The notes below the pieces were generated by a model, which saw only the letters and a list, made by a program, of their open reading frames with translations, did no database searches and was not told where the DNA came from. From the NCBI GenBank assembly GCA_947074295.1, contig CAMTPC010000009.1, forward strand, positions 1 through 56,826: DNA of 56,826 bases, in the 5' to 3' direction. This document shows, in pieces, positions 47,097 through 56,787 of the stretch; positions within the stretch are counted from its first letter, which is position 1, and the number at the start of each line of letters is the position of its first letter. The stretch is from an uncultured Bacteroides sp. (GTDB lineage Bacteria > Bacteroidota > Bacteroidia > Bacteroidales > Bacteroidaceae). Made by a program: the position numbers and the translations under genes.

Positions 47097-48794
47097 ATGG
47101 GTAAAGAGGTAATAACAGGAGCGGAAGCGCTGATGAAATCATTGATTCATCACGACGTAAAGACAATATTCGGTTATCCCGGAGGCTCAATTATGCCTGT
47201 ATTTGATTCGCTATTCGATTATGGAAAAGAGATAAATCATATATTAGTGCGCCACGAACAAGGCGCTGTACATGCCGCACAAGGTTTCGCACGTGCATCT
47301 GGCGATGTGGGAGTATGCTTGGTGACAAGTGGCCCGGGTGCCACAAACACGATTACAGGTATAGCCGATGCTATGATTGACAGCACACCAGTAGTAGTGA
47401 TTGCTGGTCAGGTAGGTGTCAACTTTCTAGGCACTGACGCTTTCCAAGAAGTAGACTTGGTGGGCATCACACAACCCATCACCAAATGGAGCTATCAGAT
47501 ACGTAGCGCCGAGGATGTGCCATGGGCAGTAGCTCGCGCATTCTATATAGCAAAGAGTGGACGACCAGGCCCTGTGGTACTCGACTTTGCCAAGAACGCT
47601 CAAGTCGAAAAGGCTTTGTACAAGGAAACCAAACTTGATTTTATTCGGAGTTATGTACCTGTTCCAGATACTGATCCTCAATCTATCATTGATGCAGCAG
47701 AACTGATAAACAGCGCTGAACGCCCATTAATATTGGTTGGACAAGGTGTAGAGCTTGGAAATGCACAAGAGGAATTAAAACAATTTATCGAGAAAGCAGA
47801 TATTCCTGCAGGTTGTACGCTTTTAGGTCTATCTGCCCTTCCTACTGAGCATCCGCTCAACAAAGGAATGTTAGGGATGCACGGTAATTTAGGGCCCAAC
47901 ATCAATACCAATAAATGTGATGTACTGATTGCAGTGGGTATGCGTTTTGACGATCGTGTAACAGGTAATCTCGCCACATATGCGCCTCAAGCCAAAGTAA
48001 TCCATTTTGATATTGATCCATCCGAGATAGATAAGAATGTGCATGCAGATATAGCCGTATTAGGTGACTGTAAAGATACTCTTACGGCAGTATCTAAGCT
48101 ATTACAATCAAAAAAACATAAAGAATGGATAGATAGTTTTGAAGACTATGAAAAGGTAGAACTAGAGAAAGTAATACGTCCTGAACTACATCCAAAGTCG
48201 GACTCGCTATCTATGGGCGAAGTAGTACGTGCCGTGAGTGACGCGACAAACCATCAAGCAATTCTTGTGACTGATGTTGGACAGAATCAGATGATGGCTG
48301 CTCGCTATTTTAAATATTCTCAACACCGTAGTATCATCACTTCGGGTGGCTTGGGTACTATGGGATTCAGTCTACCTGCAGCAATAGGTGCAACATTTGG
48401 AGCTCCACATCGCACAGTATGCTCTTTCATGGGTGATGGTGGATTGCAGATGAATATACAAGAGCTGGGTACAATCATGGAACAAAAAGCGCCCGTAAAG
48501 ATTATTATGCTCAACAATAACTTCTTGGGCAATGTACGCCAATGGCAAGCCATGTTCTTCAACCGTAAATACTCGTTCACGCCCATGCTCAATCCTGACT
48601 ATATGAAGATTGCATCAGCCTATGATATCCCATCAAGACGTGTGATGACACGTGAAGAACTGAAGGATGCAATCGCTGAAATGTTAGCTACTGATGGCCC
48701 ATATCTGTTAGAAGCATGCGTCATCGAAGAAGGCAATGTGCTACCCATGACACCTCCTGGAGGATCGGTGAATCAAATGCTATTGGAATGTTAA
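47097..48794 (+). CDS. ilvB: Acetolactate synthase, catalytic subunit
   Basis: A 565-residue ThDP enzyme that joins two pyruvates, or pyruvate and 2-ketobutyrate. The N-terminal domain has FGYPGGSIMP and the catalytic Glu in RHEQGAVHAAQGFARAS. The ThDP-binding motif is GDGGLQMNIQELGT followed by NNN. A central FAD-binding domain is present. It is 47 bp after ilvD and 40 bp before ilvN, its regulatory subunit. Confidence 0.96.
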   Translation: MGKEVITGAEALMKSLIHHDVKTIFGYPGGSIMPVFDSLFDYGKEINHILVRHEQGAVHAAQGFARASGDVGVCLVTSGPGATNTITGIADAMIDSTPVVVIAGQVGVNFLGTDAFQEVDLVGITQPITKWSYQIRSAEDVPWAVARAFYIAKSGRPGPVVLDFAKNAQVEKALYKETKLDFIRSYVPVPDTDPQSIIDAAELINSAERPLILVGQGVELGNAQEELKQFIEKADIPAGCTLLGLSALPTEHPLNKGMLGMHGNLGPNINTNKCDVLIAVGMRFDDRVTGNLATYAPQAKVIHFDIDPSEIDKNVHADIAVLGDCKDTLTAVSKLLQSKKHKEWIDSFEDYEKVELEKVIRPELHPKSDSLSMGEVVRAVSDATNHQAILVTDVGQNQMMAARYFKYSQHRSIITSGGLGTMGFSLPAAIGATFGAPHRTVCSFMGDGGLQMNIQELGTIMEQKAPVKIIMLNNNFLGNVRQWQAMFFNRKYSFTPMLNPDYMKIASAYDIPSRRVMTREELKDAIAEMLATDGPYLLEACVIEEGNVLPMTPPGGSVNQMLLEC

Positions 48795-48834
48795 TAATGA
48801 AGTAGATTAGCAGATAAAAACAACTTGAAGAGTT

Positions 48835-49407
48835 ATGGATAAAGATAATAAAACCCTATATACACTGATTGTTCATTCGGAGAATATAGCTGGTGTACTT
48901 AATCAAATCACGGCTGTATTCACACGCAGACAAATCAATATTGAAAGCCTCAATGTTTCTGCATCTTCTATCAAGGGGATACATAAATATACCATCACGG
49001 CATGGACTGACAAGGATACAATAGAGAAAGTAGTAAAGCAAATCGTGAAGAAAATAGATGTTCTACAAGCACACTATTTCGTAGAAGACGAAATTTACTT
49101 TCACGAGATTGCCCTTTACAAGCTTTCAACACCAGAGTTTCAAACAACTCCTGAAGCCTCAAAATTAATCAGAAAATACAATGCACGTATCGTAGAAGTA
49201 AACCCAGTTTTTGCCATTGCCGAAAAGAATGGTAATAGCGAGGATATCACAGCTATGTACAATGAGTTACGCGCCTTAGGCTGTGTGCTTCAGTTTGTAC
49301 GTTCTGGCCGAGTAGCCATCACAACAAGCTGCTTCGAACGTGTCAATGAGTTCTTAGCCGATCGCGAAGCTAGATATAATGCGGATAAATGTGAGATACA
49401 ATCATGA
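48835..49407 (+). CDS. ilvN: Acetolactate synthase, regulatory subunit
   Basis: A 190-residue protein with an N-terminal ACT domain (LYTLIVHSENIAGVLNQITAVFTRRQINIESL, about 8-40) that binds valine for feedback inhibition, and a C-terminal ALS-SS domain (about 85-175). The size fits the larger IlvH-like form. The final four bases overlap the thioesterase start, so the two are translationally coupled. Confidence 0.94.
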   Translation: MDKDNKTLYTLIVHSENIAGVLNQITAVFTRRQINIESLNVSASSIKGIHKYTITAWTDKDTIEKVVKQIVKKIDVLQAHYFVEDEIYFHEIALYKLSTPEFQTTPEASKLIRKYNARIVEVNPVFAIAEKNGNSEDITAMYNELRALGCVLQFVRSGRVAITTSCFERVNEFLADREARYNADKCEIQS

Positions 49408-50156
49408 AAGATCAATCTAAAATAGGAATCTATAAGTCAGTTGCCGAACCCTTTCATGTAGACTTTAATGGTCGGCTGACAATGGGTGTTCTAGGAAACC
49501 ACCTTCTAAACTGTGCGGGATTTCATGCGAGTGAACGTGGATTCGGTATGGCTACCTTGAATTCTCATAATTATACTTGGGTGCTTTCTCGCCTGGCAGT
49601 TGAAATGGGGGATATGCCCTATCAATATGAAGAATTCGCTATCGAAACATGGGTTGAGAATGTATATCGCCTATTTACAGACCGTAACTTTGCGATTCTT
49701 AATAAGGATGGAGAAAAGATAGGTTATGCCCGTTCTGTTTGGGCAATGATTGATATAGAAACTCGCAAACCAGCAGATCTGTTAATATTACATGGTGGAA
49801 GTATCAATGATTATATCTGCGATGAGCCTTGTCCTATCGAGAAACCATCACGCATCAAGGTATTGAGCCAAGAGTGTATAGATACGATTAAGGCTAAGTA
49901 CAGCGATATTGATGTGAATGGACATTTTAATAGCATTCGCTACATTGAGCATATATTGGATTTATTTCCTATCGATATATATAAAACTAAGCATATCAAA
50001 CGTTTTGAGATGGCTTATGTCGCTGAGAGTTATTATGGTGATGAAGTCTCATTCTTTTTGGATGAAGTAAATCCCGATGAATATCATATAGAAGTGAAAA
50101 AGAATGGCAATGAAACTGTTTGCCGCTCGAAAATCATATTCCAAGATAATAGATAA
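49404..50156 (+). CDS. Acyl-ACP thioesterase (FatA/FatB-like)
   Basis: A 250-residue double-hotdog protein of the acyl-ACP thioesterase family. The N-terminal half has DFNGRLTMGVLGNHLLNCAG and ETWVENVYRLFTDRNF; the second half has the catalytic-type motif DVNGHFNSIRYIEHILDLF with the Asn/His pair. It would release free fatty acids from ACP. It is embedded between ilvN and ilvC, which ties it to branched-chain 2-keto-acid supply, perhaps for branched-chain fatty acids; this link is inference. Confidence 0.88.
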   Translation: MKDQSKIGIYKSVAEPFHVDFNGRLTMGVLGNHLLNCAGFHASERGFGMATLNSHNYTWVLSRLAVEMGDMPYQYEEFAIETWVENVYRLFTDRNFAILNKDGEKIGYARSVWAMIDIETRKPADLLILHGGSINDYICDEPCPIEKPSRIKVLSQECIDTIKAKYSDIDVNGHFNSIRYIEHILDLFPIDIYKTKHIKRFEMAYVAESYYGDEVSFFLDEVNPDEYHIEVKKNGNETVCRSKIIFQDNR

Positions 50157-50217
50157 TAAACAATTTAATTAATAACAGGACAGTACAAACACTGTCTTAA
50201 AAAAACAAATTTAAGAA

Positions 50218-51264
50218 ATGGCACAGATGAATTTTGGTGGTACTATGGAGAACGTAGTAACCCGTGAAGAATTTCCATTGGAAAAAGCTCGTGAAGTATT
50301 GAAAAACGAAACTATCGCTGTAATTGGTTATGGTGTACAAGGTCCTGGTCAATCTTTGAACCTTCGTGACAATGGTTTCAATGTAATCGTAGGTCAACGT
50401 AAAGGTGGCAAAACTTGGGAAAAAGCAATCGCTGACGGTTGGGTTCCAGGTGAAACTCTTTTCGAAATTGAAGAAGCTTGCGAACGTGGTACCATCATTC
50501 AATATTTGCTTTCTGACGCAGCTCAGATCGAGGTTTGGCCAACTGTGAAGAAACATCTTACAGCCGGTAAAGCGCTTTATTTTTCACATGGTTTTGCTAT
50601 TACCTATAGCGAGCGTACTGGTATCGTTCCTCCTGCTGATGTGGACGTGATCCTTGTAGCTCCTAAAGGTTCGGGTACTTCATTGCGCACAATGTTCCTT
50701 GAAGGTCGTGGTTTGAACTCTTCATTCGCTATCTACCAAGACGCTACAGGCCATGCATTTGACAGAGTAGTAGCTTTGGGTATCGGCGTTGGATCGGGCT
50801 ATTTGTTCGAAACTACTTTCAAACGCGAAGTATATTCAGACCTTACAGGCGAACGTGGTTCGTTGATGGGCGGTATTCAAGGCTTACTTTTGGCACAGTA
50901 CGAAGTATTGCGCGAAAACGGCCATACACCATCAGAAGCTTTCAATGAAACAGTAGAAGAATTAACACAATCATTGATGCCTCTTTTCGCCAAGAACGGT
51001 ATGGACTGGATGTATGCTAACTGCTCGACTACAGCTCAACGTGGCGCACTAGACTGGATGGGTCCTTTCCACGACGCCATCAAGCCTGTGATGCAACAAC
51101 TATATGACAGTGTAAAAACTGGTAATGAAGCACAAATTTCTATCGACAGCAACTCAAAGACAGATTATCGCGAGAAGCTTGAAGAAGAACTCCGTCAATT
51201 GCGCGAAAGCGAAATGTGGCAAACTGCTATGACCGTACGTAAACTTCGTCCGGAGAATAATTAA
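50218..51264 (+). CDS. ilvC: Ketol-acid reductoisomerase
   Basis: A 348-residue class I enzyme that isomerises and reduces acetolactate or acetohydroxybutyrate with NADPH. The Rossmann motif is GYGVQGPGQSLNLRDNG, and the metal-binding Asp/Glu residues lie in SDLTGERGSLMGGIQG and further C-terminal helices. Last gene of the ilv operon. A small hairpin (GACAGT/ACTGTC, 50179-50196) sits in the 61-bp gap before it, without a T run, possibly an mRNA-stabilising or processing element. Confidence 0.96.
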   Translation: MAQMNFGGTMENVVTREEFPLEKAREVLKNETIAVIGYGVQGPGQSLNLRDNGFNVIVGQRKGGKTWEKAIADGWVPGETLFEIEEACERGTIIQYLLSDAAQIEVWPTVKKHLTAGKALYFSHGFAITYSERTGIVPPADVDVILVAPKGSGTSLRTMFLEGRGLNSSFAIYQDATGHAFDRVVALGIGVGSGYLFETTFKREVYSDLTGERGSLMGGIQGLLLAQYEVLRENGHTPSEAFNETVEELTQSLMPLFAKNGMDWMYANCSTTAQRGALDWMGPFHDAIKPVMQQLYDSVKTGNEAQISIDSNSKTDYREKLEEELRQLRESEMWQTAMTVRKLRPENN

Positions 51265-51291
51265 TATTTAGAGTTTAACTTTTGTATGGAC

Positions 51292-51328
51292 AGCCCTTCT
51301 TTGTCGTGTGACAAGGAGGGGCTTTTTT
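51292..51328 (+). terminator. Terminator of the ilv operon
   Basis: A 14-bp stem (AGCCCTTCTTTGTC pairing with its near-complement, two G-U pairs) with a 4-base loop is followed by six T residues. Confidence 0.9.
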
Positions 51329-51407
51329 CATGGGTATTATCATAAGAGGATGAACGAAACATTGTAAAGAGGTGTTATTTACATATCAATAAATTTACTC
51401 AAACTCT

Positions 51408-51899
51408 ATGATGAATTATAAACACTTCCGATTAATAGTCATCACTTTAACGGTATTACAAGTAAGCATTGTTTATGCACAAGATAAAAATGTTAGTGAT
51501 AGTGTCATCTATCAAAAAGCATATAACTACATCATGGCTGACAAGATACTTCCACAAGACAAAGCCAATGTATCTATAGAGCTAATAGGTAGCTGCTACC
51601 TGGATTTTTACGATGAGATTAGGAAAACGCAAGACGTAACATATGAAGAGTTGTCCAACCTTGATATTAATAATGGCAATACGCATCTGACTCAACCCCT
51701 TTTTAAGAAATGGTTTAAAACGTATGAAACTCCATCGACCATCTATTTTTCCAATATCACGAATAATGACTTGTTTGCTATTGTTCAAGTACAGAACTTT
51801 ACGGTTATGTCAGCTGGCGAATCTTATCATTTCTATTTTATATTCGATTCAGCTGGAAAGATCAAAGCAGTATATAAAAAGAAGATGGAGTTATTATAG
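51408..51899 (+). CDS. Small secreted protein of unknown function
   Basis: A 163-residue protein with a signal peptide (cut near VYA-QDK, residue 24). The mature part is mixed alpha/beta with a DSVIYQKAYNYI helix and a final SYHFYFIFDSAGKIKAVYKK beta-hairpin, reminiscent of small periplasmic NTF2-like or DUF3887-type domains, but I do not recognise the family. It is transcribed alone after the ilv operon and converges on the AAA+ gene. Confidence 0.65.
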   Translation: MMNYKHFRLIVITLTVLQVSIVYAQDKNVSDSVIYQKAYNYIMADKILPQDKANVSIELIGSCYLDFYDEIRKTQDVTYEELSNLDINNGNTHLTQPLFKKWFKTYETPSTIYFSNITNNDLFAIVQVQNFTVMSAGESYHFYFIFDSAGKIKAVYKKKMELL

Positions 51900-51954
51900 A
51901 ACTTAACTCCACACTCCTCCTTATTCTAAACTCCAAACTTATTTGCATCCATCA

Positions 51955-54660
51955 TCAGGCTCGGAAACCAATAGGATTATGCACCTTCTCAGTCCCTACA
52001 GTCCGTATTTCAAATTTGCGAAACGCTAAGTCAACATCCACTTTTTCTATTAATTGGAGCAGCTCTTTTGTAATTGATTGTTCATTTTGCATGATTCGGT
52101 CAGCCATGGCAGGTAAAACACCGCTTTGTATATACTGTTCTATCCAACGTGCATTCGAGAAATAAGGGTTATTACATGAAACCGTCAGTTGAATATATCC
52201 GTTAAATGCTGAACGTGCTTCATTCGTCATAGTATAACCTCGATTTGCGATATAAAGATCAGCAATCCGCATCAATTCCTCGGCCGTATAATCATCAAAG
52301 TGCAGTGTATGTGGGAACCTCCCTGCCAAGCCCTGATTAGCAGCCATCATTTTACTCATATCATCTTGATATCCGGCCATAATTACTAACATATCGGTAT
52401 GTTTTTGTGCCAATATAGTTAACAATGATTCAATGACCCGATTACCAAAATCCCGACGATCATCATCCCCTACAAACAATGTGTAAGCTTCATCTATGAA
52501 TAGAACATTTCCTCTCGCTTGTTCCAAAACATTCTGTACATTTTTCTCTGTTTCTCCCAGATAGCGGCCCACTAGTTTGCTACGTTCTGTTACGATAACA
52601 TCGCCCACAGAAAGTAAACCTAATGAATGATATATACTACCAATCATTTTAGCTACAGTCGTCTTACCTGTTCCTGGATTACCAGTAAATATCATGTGAT
52701 GAACCGTATCTTCTTGAACAGGTAGACTGAAACGTTTTCGTTCATTATTCAATTTAAGAGCATTGAAAGTAGAAACAATTTGCTTCTTTATCCCAGCTAG
52801 TCCAACCATTTGCTGCAACTGTGTGAGGCTTTCATCAAAATTGACTCGCGTAGATACAAAATGTTCCAATCTCAAATCTTGTATCTCTATATTATTCAGA
52901 AGATCTGCCGTAGTATTATCTGTTATAGATATTTGACTTGATAGTATCCTTGTAGAATACCCTTCAATTATCGCCGTTTGTACAAAGTCCTCAATATGCG
53001 TCATATTCCAATTCATTATAGGTGAAAGCGCATCTTCCTCTACAAAATTTCTTACAAGAAGATTAGTCGCTTCTGAAGACAATTTAAGTTTTAGCTTTCC
53101 CAATTTATCTTGAATAGCAAATATCGTCTCACTTAATCCAACATGCCCAAATGTCATTCTATGATCGAGCGGTATGTTGTGTGCAAAGACAGGGCTTTGA
53201 TCCATCAATGTTGCAACTTCAACAGGAGTACCTATGACAAAAAAGCCTATGGAAATATTCTTGTCTAACAAGCGCTTTTCAAAACGTTGCAATAATACCT
53301 GTCCACTACCTGAGAAAAGACTAGTTATATGTTTAAGCACAAATATTGTAGAACAGGAAGCATCAAGCAATTGATCAATTTCCTCGAAAGGGTCCATTGT
53401 ATTTTTAGGCTCCAATAATTTTGCACAATCAACAGTTTCGAGTGCGTAGTTGTAAGCTAAGCACTTAGAAAAGCATCTAAGAGCCTTTTCTAAATAATCA
53501 TTTGATTTAAGCGAAAATGCATAGCTGACATTCACTGGAATTGGAGGAAGCTCCATCTTTTGACGCATTTCATTGAGAATTTCAAATCTATACCCTTTCA
53601 ATAGAGCATTCTTCAGATCTGCGACACCATAAAAGTGATGTAAAGCATTCCAAGATGAATGACGTGTTTCAAGATATTTAGTCAAAATATAGTCCGACGA
53701 CATTCGTTCCACAACTCCTTGCGATACTATTTCCACATTAAATGTATTGTATTGAAAGTCGAATCTATAAAAAGGTTCTCCATTATGCTCCAGCACTACG
53801 AAATACCCTCCAGGCATCCATACATATTCACTACCAAGTTGCAGAGATATATGATTGCAATTTTGTGAAATGTCCGTATAAACCGCTACGCTCTTCTTCC
53901 CCATCATATGCATATTGTCTGTATAGCAATAAAATGTCAGTTCATCATTTGACAACTGTTTATTAGTCAATGAGATATCAAGATTCACTCCCCCAGACAT
54001 ATAGGGATAATCTGACGAACAGCGTTTCATCGAGATATTTAAAATGGTTGGATGCAACAATGTTTCACCATGCTGTAATACACTAAAACGATAGCGCGTT
54101 AAACCATGAAAAACATCAAAAGCATCGTTTGCATCAGCTGGCATAGCATTTCGAATCAGCAGAAAATATTTACCGGTTGGAAGTTGGCTTTTTGCTCCTT
54201 CAATATCAAATCTAAAGTCTGAATACTCTGCACAATCATGATACGTATCAATAGGTCCTCCTTCTCCTTCACGATAGAGTATCATGGAGATAGCCTCTCT
54301 TTCTACTGCTAAAGGTGCAATAGAAATATTATCCATAATAAAGGAGAAACTATAATAGGTATCAAATGAAGTCGAATAAAAACGATTGGTATGCTTCATT
54401 AGATCGAAACGCTGATTGAGCAAAGCAAGTTCTAATTCACGAAAGGTATAAATAGGCGATTTGTGGCTGGGCAATTTATATTCCGTTCCATTATCAACTA
54501 CTGTAGTCCATTCGAAAGGAAGTTGTTCATTTTCTTCAAGTCCTAAATCATCTTTTATTTCTGAATCATCAGTATCGGAAGTATTGAGTAGCAATTCTTC
54601 CAATAATTGATCAAATTCATCTTTCTCATTTTCTATTGGTTTTGGATTATTCTTATTCAT
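51955..54660 (-). CDS. Large AAA+ ATPase of the CbxX/CfqX (SpoVK-like) type
   Basis: A 901-residue cytosolic protein. Residues 1-60 are acidic and disordered. About 60-330 are beta-rich with no family I can name. About 370-620 look like a degenerate AAA module: strands and a terminal lid-like region but no Walker A. About 630-880 is an active AAA+ domain: Walker A GNPGTGKTT from residue 660, Walker B LFIDEA near 720-725, and the CbxX pattern ERSKLVGRYLGETEKNV. Such ATPases remodel or activate protein partners. No partner gene is adjacent. Confidence 0.85.
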   Translation of the reverse strand: MNKNNPKPIENEKDEFDQLLEELLLNTSDTDDSEIKDDLGLEENEQLPFEWTTVVDNGTEYKLPSHKSPIYTFRELELALLNQRFDLMKHTNRFYSTSFDTYYSFSFIMDNISIAPLAVEREAISMILYREGEGGPIDTYHDCAEYSDFRFDIEGAKSQLPTGKYFLLIRNAMPADANDAFDVFHGLTRYRFSVLQHGETLLHPTILNISMKRCSSDYPYMSGGVNLDISLTNKQLSNDELTFYCYTDNMHMMGKKSVAVYTDISQNCNHISLQLGSEYVWMPGGYFVVLEHNGEPFYRFDFQYNTFNVEIVSQGVVERMSSDYILTKYLETRHSSWNALHHFYGVADLKNALLKGYRFEILNEMRQKMELPPIPVNVSYAFSLKSNDYLEKALRCFSKCLAYNYALETVDCAKLLEPKNTMDPFEEIDQLLDASCSTIFVLKHITSLFSGSGQVLLQRFEKRLLDKNISIGFFVIGTPVEVATLMDQSPVFAHNIPLDHRMTFGHVGLSETIFAIQDKLGKLKLKLSSEATNLLVRNFVEEDALSPIMNWNMTHIEDFVQTAIIEGYSTRILSSQISITDNTTADLLNNIEIQDLRLEHFVSTRVNFDESLTQLQQMVGLAGIKKQIVSTFNALKLNNERKRFSLPVQEDTVHHMIFTGNPGTGKTTVAKMIGSIYHSLGLLSVGDVIVTERSKLVGRYLGETEKNVQNVLEQARGNVLFIDEAYTLFVGDDDRRDFGNRVIESLLTILAQKHTDMLVIMAGYQDDMSKMMAANQGLAGRFPHTLHFDDYTAEELMRIADLYIANRGYTMTNEARSAFNGYIQLTVSCNNPYFSNARWIEQYIQSGVLPAMADRIMQNEQSITKELLQLIEKVDVDLAFRKFEIRTVGTEKVHNPIGFRA

Positions 54661-55379
54661 AGTCGTATAGTTTTTTTTTAGAAGTTCATACTACGATATT
54701 TTTGTATTGAGCATAGTAAATACGGATACCTCCTTTTTGAAGGTTTCGAGCTTAATAGATAAATAGTAAATTGATTTAAAATAATAGAATCTCCCGTCAT
54801 AGGTGGAGATATAATCATAAGTCCGACACACGATTAGGCACCGGAAAATTAACAAAAAGAAAGATAGATAGAGAACGAAACATAGCTTCGGAAGATGCCG
54901 ACCCCAATTATCATTACCCTCGTAATATAAAACCGCCGGTGGGATTTATCATTTCAAAGAACACAATACAAACCAATCCCAATATCAACTTTTACAGCCG
55001 ATATCAGCATTTGCATTTTGATTCTTTGAATGATATTTTATGGAAACTATGTAAAAACCATACGACTTCATGATTTATAGTTAAGGGCAAATATACTATT
55101 TTAATTTCAATAATAACAAATTTATCTCAATATATTTTAAATCACAAACAGTTCCTATCCTCTAACCTTGCCAAAAGAAAGAATCATATAATAAAAATAA
55201 ATCAACCTATTCCTCTCATTGCTGTGAATTGCAAATAGAGGAACAAATTGATTTTACTTAACAAAAACTCATGAAAAACATTATCCGCCGATCATTTAAT
55301 AATCACTTATTAAATGACTGTACATTTTACCTTTCTTCCACCTATGAAAATCTATATAGTCATAAAAACGAGTTTCTCT
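54661..55379 (-). other. 719-bp gap: long AAA+ gene leader and 3' region of the fimbrillin gene
   Basis: No convincing protein gene. On the minus strand, TTTG (55120-55117), a 21-bp spacer and TATATTTG (55095-55088) could start a transcript with a leader of about 420 bases before the AAA+ gene. That leader contains a 28-codon ORF (55071-54985) and a 12-codon ORF further on, neither with a clear purpose, and a GC-richer patch near 54870-54950. A perfect 11-bp inverted repeat lies at 55292-55317. Confidence 0.4.
55200..55253 (-). terminator. Possible terminator of the fimbrillin-like gene
   Basis: Six pairs (55200-55205 with 55248-55253), a 4x4 inner loop and seven more pairs (TTCCTCT/AGAGGAA), followed on the minus strand by a T-rich tract. 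It lies 127 bp past the gene's stop codon. Confidence 0.5.
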
Positions 55380-56651
55380 TTAGCGCGATATATAAAGTTT
55401 ATAAGTGAGTTGTCTACTCACCCCTACCCCTTTATCCACGTTTATTTTTAATATATAATAGGCTGTACCACTTACATTGCCTATGGTACCTTCTATTTCG
55501 CCTGTTCTCGAATTGTATGTAGGATTCTTGTCAAAAAAGTCATTAGGCAATATCGGGTTTGATTGAAGCTCCCAACTCACAAAAGAATAAGCAACGATCA
55601 TATTCGTAGAATGCTGCTTTACTTTAGGTAGAATCATGAAATCGCCTCCAGATTTGAAGGTACAAGTAAAACCACCTTCCGCATCTTGAGTTATAGCTGC
55701 AGGATAGACACCAATGGGGGGATAATCGCGTACTTCCAATTCCAACTGATAATCATCAATCGTGATAGGGACTATTCTATAGCTGTTACGCTTAAACTCA
55801 GTCCAATTTAATAAAGCGTATCGTTGTTCGGCTGGTTTTCCCTCCCTAGTCATTTTCAAATTAATCTTATATCCAGTGAGAGAGCTAACAGGTTGCGAAC
55901 TTTCATTGATATAAAATGTAACCGTTGAGGATGCACCGGCAGAGATTATTTGACCTCCATTAATCGTGTATATATAATTGGTTGTATAATTCCCTCCTAC
56001 CATTGCAGATGTTGGCAGTAAAACCACTTCGCTATTTTTATCCGTAATTCCATCTAGACCAATATCAGTGAGTTGGATATCATACGTATTTTGATTGGTG
56101 ATATTAAAAGAAAGTTTTGCTAATAATCGTATCACAGTCAACTCTACAGTTTGTTGTGCTACATTCCGTAGAGTTATCTTTTGCATATTGCTCATTGGTA
56201 TTCCAGATGTTGGTATCACTCCATTTTCGGGTGTAGTATAAGTATTTTTCAAGTCCAATTTTTGTCCTACTTGAGGCATTTGAGCAGAAGTCGTAAGAGT
56301 GGTTATATCAAGGTTGGCAAATGAATAGAAACATTTGCTCCCACTTGTCAACTCAAGACCTTTTACAACATCTTTTTCTTTCAAAACGCCTGCATACGAA
56401 CTTTGCACAATGGCTTCTACATTATCACTTTCGTCTGTCACCACTACTACCCAATTATTCATCATCTCAGCATCTAGTGCCGAAGTATCAGACCAACGCG
56501 TATTCGCTGTGGTTCCCGCACATAGTTGTAAATCTACTATAGTCGGCCTACCAGCAGTTATCTTATCATCCGACTCTATAGCATCACAACTAAAGAGTAG
56601 GCAAAGTAGATAAAGTATAGTACAATATGTAAAAAATCTTTTCGAGATCAT
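55380..56651 (-). CDS. Fimbrillin-like lipoprotein (Mfa-like)
   Basis: A 423-residue lipoprotein (lipobox LFSC, Cys about residue 22). After DDKITAGRPTIVDLQL come a NWVVVVTDESDNVEAIV strand region, a YSFANLD segment and a long TVELTVIRLLAKLSFNITN strand, the pattern of Mfa/FimA-type pilins with a two-domain beta-sandwich. It is not closely similar to the five paralogues at 1-6 kb and is longer. The ATG at 56651 has AGGAGA about 7 bases upstream. Probably part of a fimbrial locus that continues beyond the window. Confidence 0.75.
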   Translation of the reverse strand: MISKRFFTYCTILYLLCLLFSCDAIESDDKITAGRPTIVDLQLCAGTTANTRWSDTSALDAEMMNNWVVVVTDESDNVEAIVQSSYAGVLKEKDVVKGLELTSGSKCFYSFANLDITTLTTSAQMPQVGQKLDLKNTYTTPENGVIPTSGIPMSNMQKITLRNVAQQTVELTVIRLLAKLSFNITNQNTYDIQLTDIGLDGITDKNSEVVLLPTSAMVGGNYTTNYIYTINGGQIISAGASSTVTFYINESSQPVSSLTGYKINLKMTREGKPAEQRYALLNWTEFKRNSYRIVPITIDDYQLELEVRDYPPIGVYPAAITQDAEGGFTCTFKSGGDFMILPKVKQHSTNMIVAYSFVSWELQSNPILPNDFFDKNPTYNSRTGEIEGTIGNVSGTAYYILKINVDKGVGVSRQLTYKLYISR

Positions 56652-56670
56652 TCTTTTTCTCCTATATTAA

Positions 56671-56787
56671 TCAAATAATTATCTCTTCATGGATTCGTTT
56701 TTCCCAAGGCAAAACTTCAATAGAGATTTGACAACCATTACTATAATCCTCTGGATCTAGTTTAGTGTCTGTGTCAGCTTCCCCTTT
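56671..56787 (-). pseudogene. 3' fragment of an upstream minus-strand gene, possibly frameshifted
   Basis: An open stretch of 38 codons with no start ends in GCQISIEVLPW and EEIII before TGA, which looks like the last strand of a fimbrillin. An in-frame TAA stands just before it. One extra A in the AAAAAGGGG run (56789-56781, minus strand) would join it to a different frame reading LSCLIYGCPKK, which resembles a lipobox. Another frame ends at 56804. The window edge prevents a firm call: it may be a decayed gene, a frameshift or a sequencing error. Confidence 0.3.
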
